The notes beneath the pieces were generated by a model. The model was not told the origin of the DNA and ran no database searches. It was given only the letters and a program-made list of their open reading frames with translations. This document shows, piece by piece, positions 41,048 through 43,032 of a stretch of 43,032 nt of DNA. The stretch is taken from the IMG/VR virus record IMGVR_UViG_3300010885_031327, positions 1-43,032 of that record; one strand, given 5' to 3'. The DNA is from a virus. The stretch's first letter is position 1. Each line of letters starts with the position of its first letter. The position numbers were made by a program, and so were the translations under genes.

Positions 41048-42369
41048 TGCCATTTAATACAAACATCACTCCCGGTTCATCACCGTTATTGTGGAGCAAC
41101 GTTTCTGATGCATTTACAAAGATAAATGCAAATTTTGACAGCTTGGTTGCTACTGTTGGCACTGGGTCGGGATTAACACCAGTTGACTTTAACACGTTGA
41201 GTACTAATGTATCTCCATCGATTACAGGTAATTGGGATCTAGGATCATTCAGTCATGGATGGAAAGACATTTATCTAACTTCAACATTGTTTATAGGTGG
41301 TGCAGCAATTTCATCAGATGGCAGCATTGTTCAACTACCCCCAGGATCCAAAGTTGGTGATTTATTATTAGATGAGAGTTATTTCAAAACTATTGCAGTT
41401 GCCGGACAATCAGACATTGTTGCAGACATTGGAACAGATACATTAACACTTGCCAATGGTACGGGAATTACCGTAACAACTAATGCAACTACTGATACCC
41501 TCACTATTTCAAATTCAGGTGTTACCGGCCTAGTTGGAACAGTGGGACAAATTGGCGTTAGTGCTAGTACTGGCAACGTAACATTGACAAATTTAGGTGT
41601 TACTAGTGTTACCGCTGGAAGTGGTATTGCAGTTAGTGCAGGCACCGGCGGCGTTACAATTAGCAATGCCGGTATTATCAGTATTGTTACAGATCCTGGT
41701 TCCGGTATTAGTTTAGATACCAGTGTTGCTAATACTGTTAGAATTACAAATTCAGCACCGGCATCAAGTCTTTTAGCATTTAAAACCATAGCAGTATCAG
41801 GTCAAGATTCAGTGGTAGCGGACTCGTCAGCAGATACATTAACACTGGTGGCAGGAACGGGAATTACCTTAACTACCAATGCAACCACTGACACTATCAC
41901 TATCACAAATAGTACAACCAGTAGCAGTCAATTAACCAACGGTTTGTATCTTGTTGCTTTACGGGCCGGTGGAAATATTGATATAGATAATGGCTTCACA
42001 CTTAATAGATCCACAGAACTAGGAATTGTTGCTGCGGTATCAGTAGACACTGTGGTCTATACAGCAGTGGGTAATTGCTCAACTTTAAAAGCAACGGCTC
42101 AATTCATTGGACTCGAAGATGGAGGCGATGGCAGTAACCATGTTCAGTCATGCGATATTATTGTGATAAAAAGAACAGGCCCAACAGGCACTGTTTCAGT
42201 TGATGCTTCGGTATACGGAACTATTCATTCAAGTGCCAGCCCGCTTGCTACATTTGATGCACAATGGAACGCTATTAGCGGCCGGATTGAAATAACTGCT
42301 CAACCAGTGAGTTTGACAAATACAGGGCGAGTAAAAATATTTGCCACAGAAATAAACCCAGGCGCTTAA
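41047..42369 (+). CDS. Tail-fibre-like virion protein with internal repeats
   Basis: The 440-aa gene starts within the stop of the giant gene (TAATG). It begins LLWSNVSDAFTKINANFDSL, a diverged form of the neighbours' KVNxNFxEL module. An LGSFSHGWKDIYLTST segment is typical of phage fibres. Two near-identical repeats begin KTIAVAGQSDIVADIGTDT (about 114) and KTIAVSGQDSVVADSSADT (about 247), each running to TTNATTDTxTIxNS, with Gly/Thr/Val repeats between. The C-terminal 130 residues look like a compact head domain (LRAGGNIDIDNGF to the end). It is a separate fibre or fibre-tip protein of the same operon. Confidence 0.78.
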   Translation: MPFNTNITPGSSPLLWSNVSDAFTKINANFDSLVATVGTGSGLTPVDFNTLSTNVSPSITGNWDLGSFSHGWKDIYLTSTLFIGGAAISSDGSIVQLPPGSKVGDLLLDESYFKTIAVAGQSDIVADIGTDTLTLANGTGITVTTNATTDTLTISNSGVTGLVGTVGQIGVSASTGNVTLTNLGVTSVTAGSGIAVSAGTGGVTISNAGIISIVTDPGSGISLDTSVANTVRITNSAPASSLLAFKTIAVSGQDSVVADSSADTLTLVAGTGITLTTNATTDTITITNSTTSSSQLTNGLYLVALRAGGNIDIDNGFTLNRSTELGIVAAVSVDTVVYTAVGNCSTLKATAQFIGLEDGGDGSNHVQSCDIIVIKRTGPTGTVSVDASVYGTIHSSASPLATFDAQWNAISGRIEITAQPVSLTNTGRVKIFATEINPGA

Positions 42370-42379
42370 AGGAATAACT

Positions 42380-43032
42380 ATGACAAAACAAATAATAAAC
42401 GTAGGCGCCACAGCTAACGACAGAAATGGTGATAGCCTACGAGCAGCGTTCCAAAAAGTAAATACCAACTTTACAGAACTGTACACAGCACTAGGACTTG
42501 ATAACCTTACATTAAATATTGGTGCGTTTGAATTTAACGGTAGTGTAATGACTACCACAGACAGTACACCTATTGTAATCGATCAAGCAACTACAGTTAC
42601 CAGTCACTTGACAGTAGGTGGGGATGTTTTGCCCAGTGTGGCTAATGGTGGGGATCTAGGTAGTCTAGCAAGGCCATGGAACAATTTATACGTTAGCAAC
42701 AACACAATATACCTAGGCAATATACCGTTAGGTTTAGACATCAACAACAATTTAACTGTTAACGGTTTACCGGTAACTGGTGAGCCAAGCGTAACAACTA
42801 GTGCCGCTGCTCCAACAAGTCCCAGTCTAGGTGACCTATGGTACGATACTGTGTCAGGTAGAACATATGTTTATTATGATGCTAGTTGGGTCGACTCTAG
42901 TCCAGTAAGTTCAACTAACGAACTGGTTAACGGTGGTAACACAGTTAGTTTAGGATCAGATGGTAAACTAACATTGCCAAATGGTGTTAAGATTACTCCT
43001 ATTGCGTTCGATGGAATTGATCTTGAGATTGG
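42380..43032 (+). CDS. Tail-fibre-like virion protein, 5' part only (partial)
   Basis: The frame starts at the ATG at 42380 (AAAGGA 5-10 nt upstream) and is open to the window end. It begins QIINVGATANDRNGDSLRAA followed by FQKVNTNFTELYTALGL, the same N-terminal module as the giant fibre, then LGSLARPWNNLYVSNN and a segment with PSLGDLWYDTVSGRTYVYYD found in many phage fibre proteins. The 3' end and true length are not visible. Confidence 0.8.
   Translation, partial: MTKQIINVGATANDRNGDSLRAAFQKVNTNFTELYTALGLDNLTLNIGAFEFNGSVMTTTDSTPIVIDQATTVTSHLTVGGDVLPSVANGGDLGSLARPWNNLYVSNNTIYLGNIPLGLDINNNLTVNGLPVTGEPSVTTSAAAPTSPSLGDLWYDTVSGRTYVYYDASWVDSSPVSSTNELVNGGNTVSLGSDGKLTLPNGVKITPIAFDGIDLEI

Noticed and set aside
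41379-41789. 136-codon open frame on the minus strand inside a fibre gene
   Set aside because: It lies wholly within the repetitive plus-strand fibre gene, mirrors its Val/Thr repeats and has no promoter or ribosome site.
1-43032. CRISPR array, insertion sequence, transposase or integrase
   Set aside because: No regularly spaced direct repeats, transposase or recombinase motifs, or terminal inverted repeats were found.

Overview
This window reads as part of the genome of a tailed dsDNA phage, most likely a marine T4-like myovirus. No host housekeeping block is seen. Genes are tightly packed with frequent 1-60 bp overlaps. A TAAATA box resembling the T4-type late promoter (TATAAATA) recurs before transcription units. 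Long repetitive tail-fibre genes sit beside phage metabolic genes (ThyX, UvsE/UVDE, QueD-like, QueC-like) and one tRNA-like gene. The DNA is AT-rich. I cannot name the host; the marine assignment is inference from gene content.

Layout. (1) 1-1029: 3' end of a metallophosphoesterase, a P-loop (polynucleotide-kinase-like) kinase and a small protein, closed by a clear terminator at 1043-1069. (2) 1100-16066: an accessory island with twelve predicted Fe(II)/2-oxoglutarate (2OG) oxygenases (AspH-like, TauD-like, PhyH-like and small unassigned types), two radical-SAM proteins with B12-binding-like N-termini, a secreted alpha/beta hydrolase, a delta-9-type fatty-acid desaturase, a DUF3750-like permuted papain-fold protein, a PP-loop ATPase and a GNAT-like protein. 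Strand switches are frequent and many units have their own late-type promoter. (3) 16120-21599: GNAT, then a mirror-image module: PurD-like ATP-grasp + PP-loop ATPase on the plus strand, meeting PP-loop ATPase + PurD-like ATP-grasp on the minus strand. (4) 21651-33576: a fibre-like protein, the tRNA-like gene, an H1/Hc1-like basic protein, thyX, several conserved unknowns, another fibre-like protein, a DUF115/MptE-like protein, queD-like, a small membrane protein, a GT-A-type glycosyltransferase, uvsE, a Lys/Ala/Pro-rich protein, queC-like and a zinc-ribbon protein. Several of these units start from near-consensus sigma70 promoters. (5) 33647-43032: three tandem fibre genes, the first 2466 aa long.

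How the parts may work together. The oxygenases, radical-SAM enzymes, ATP-grasp and PP-loop enzymes, acyltransferase-like proteins and desaturase are the toolkit for building or decorating a small molecule, lipid, peptide or nucleobase. No substrate can be read from the sequence. QueC-like and QueD-like genes suggest a 7-deazaguanine route, but FolE and QueE are not in this window. Two regulatory signals stand out. In at least five genes the late-type box lies exactly 5 nt before the ATG, which predicts leaderless late mRNAs. A perfect-consensus sigma70 promoter overlapped by an 11-bp-arm dyad controls the secreted hydrolase.
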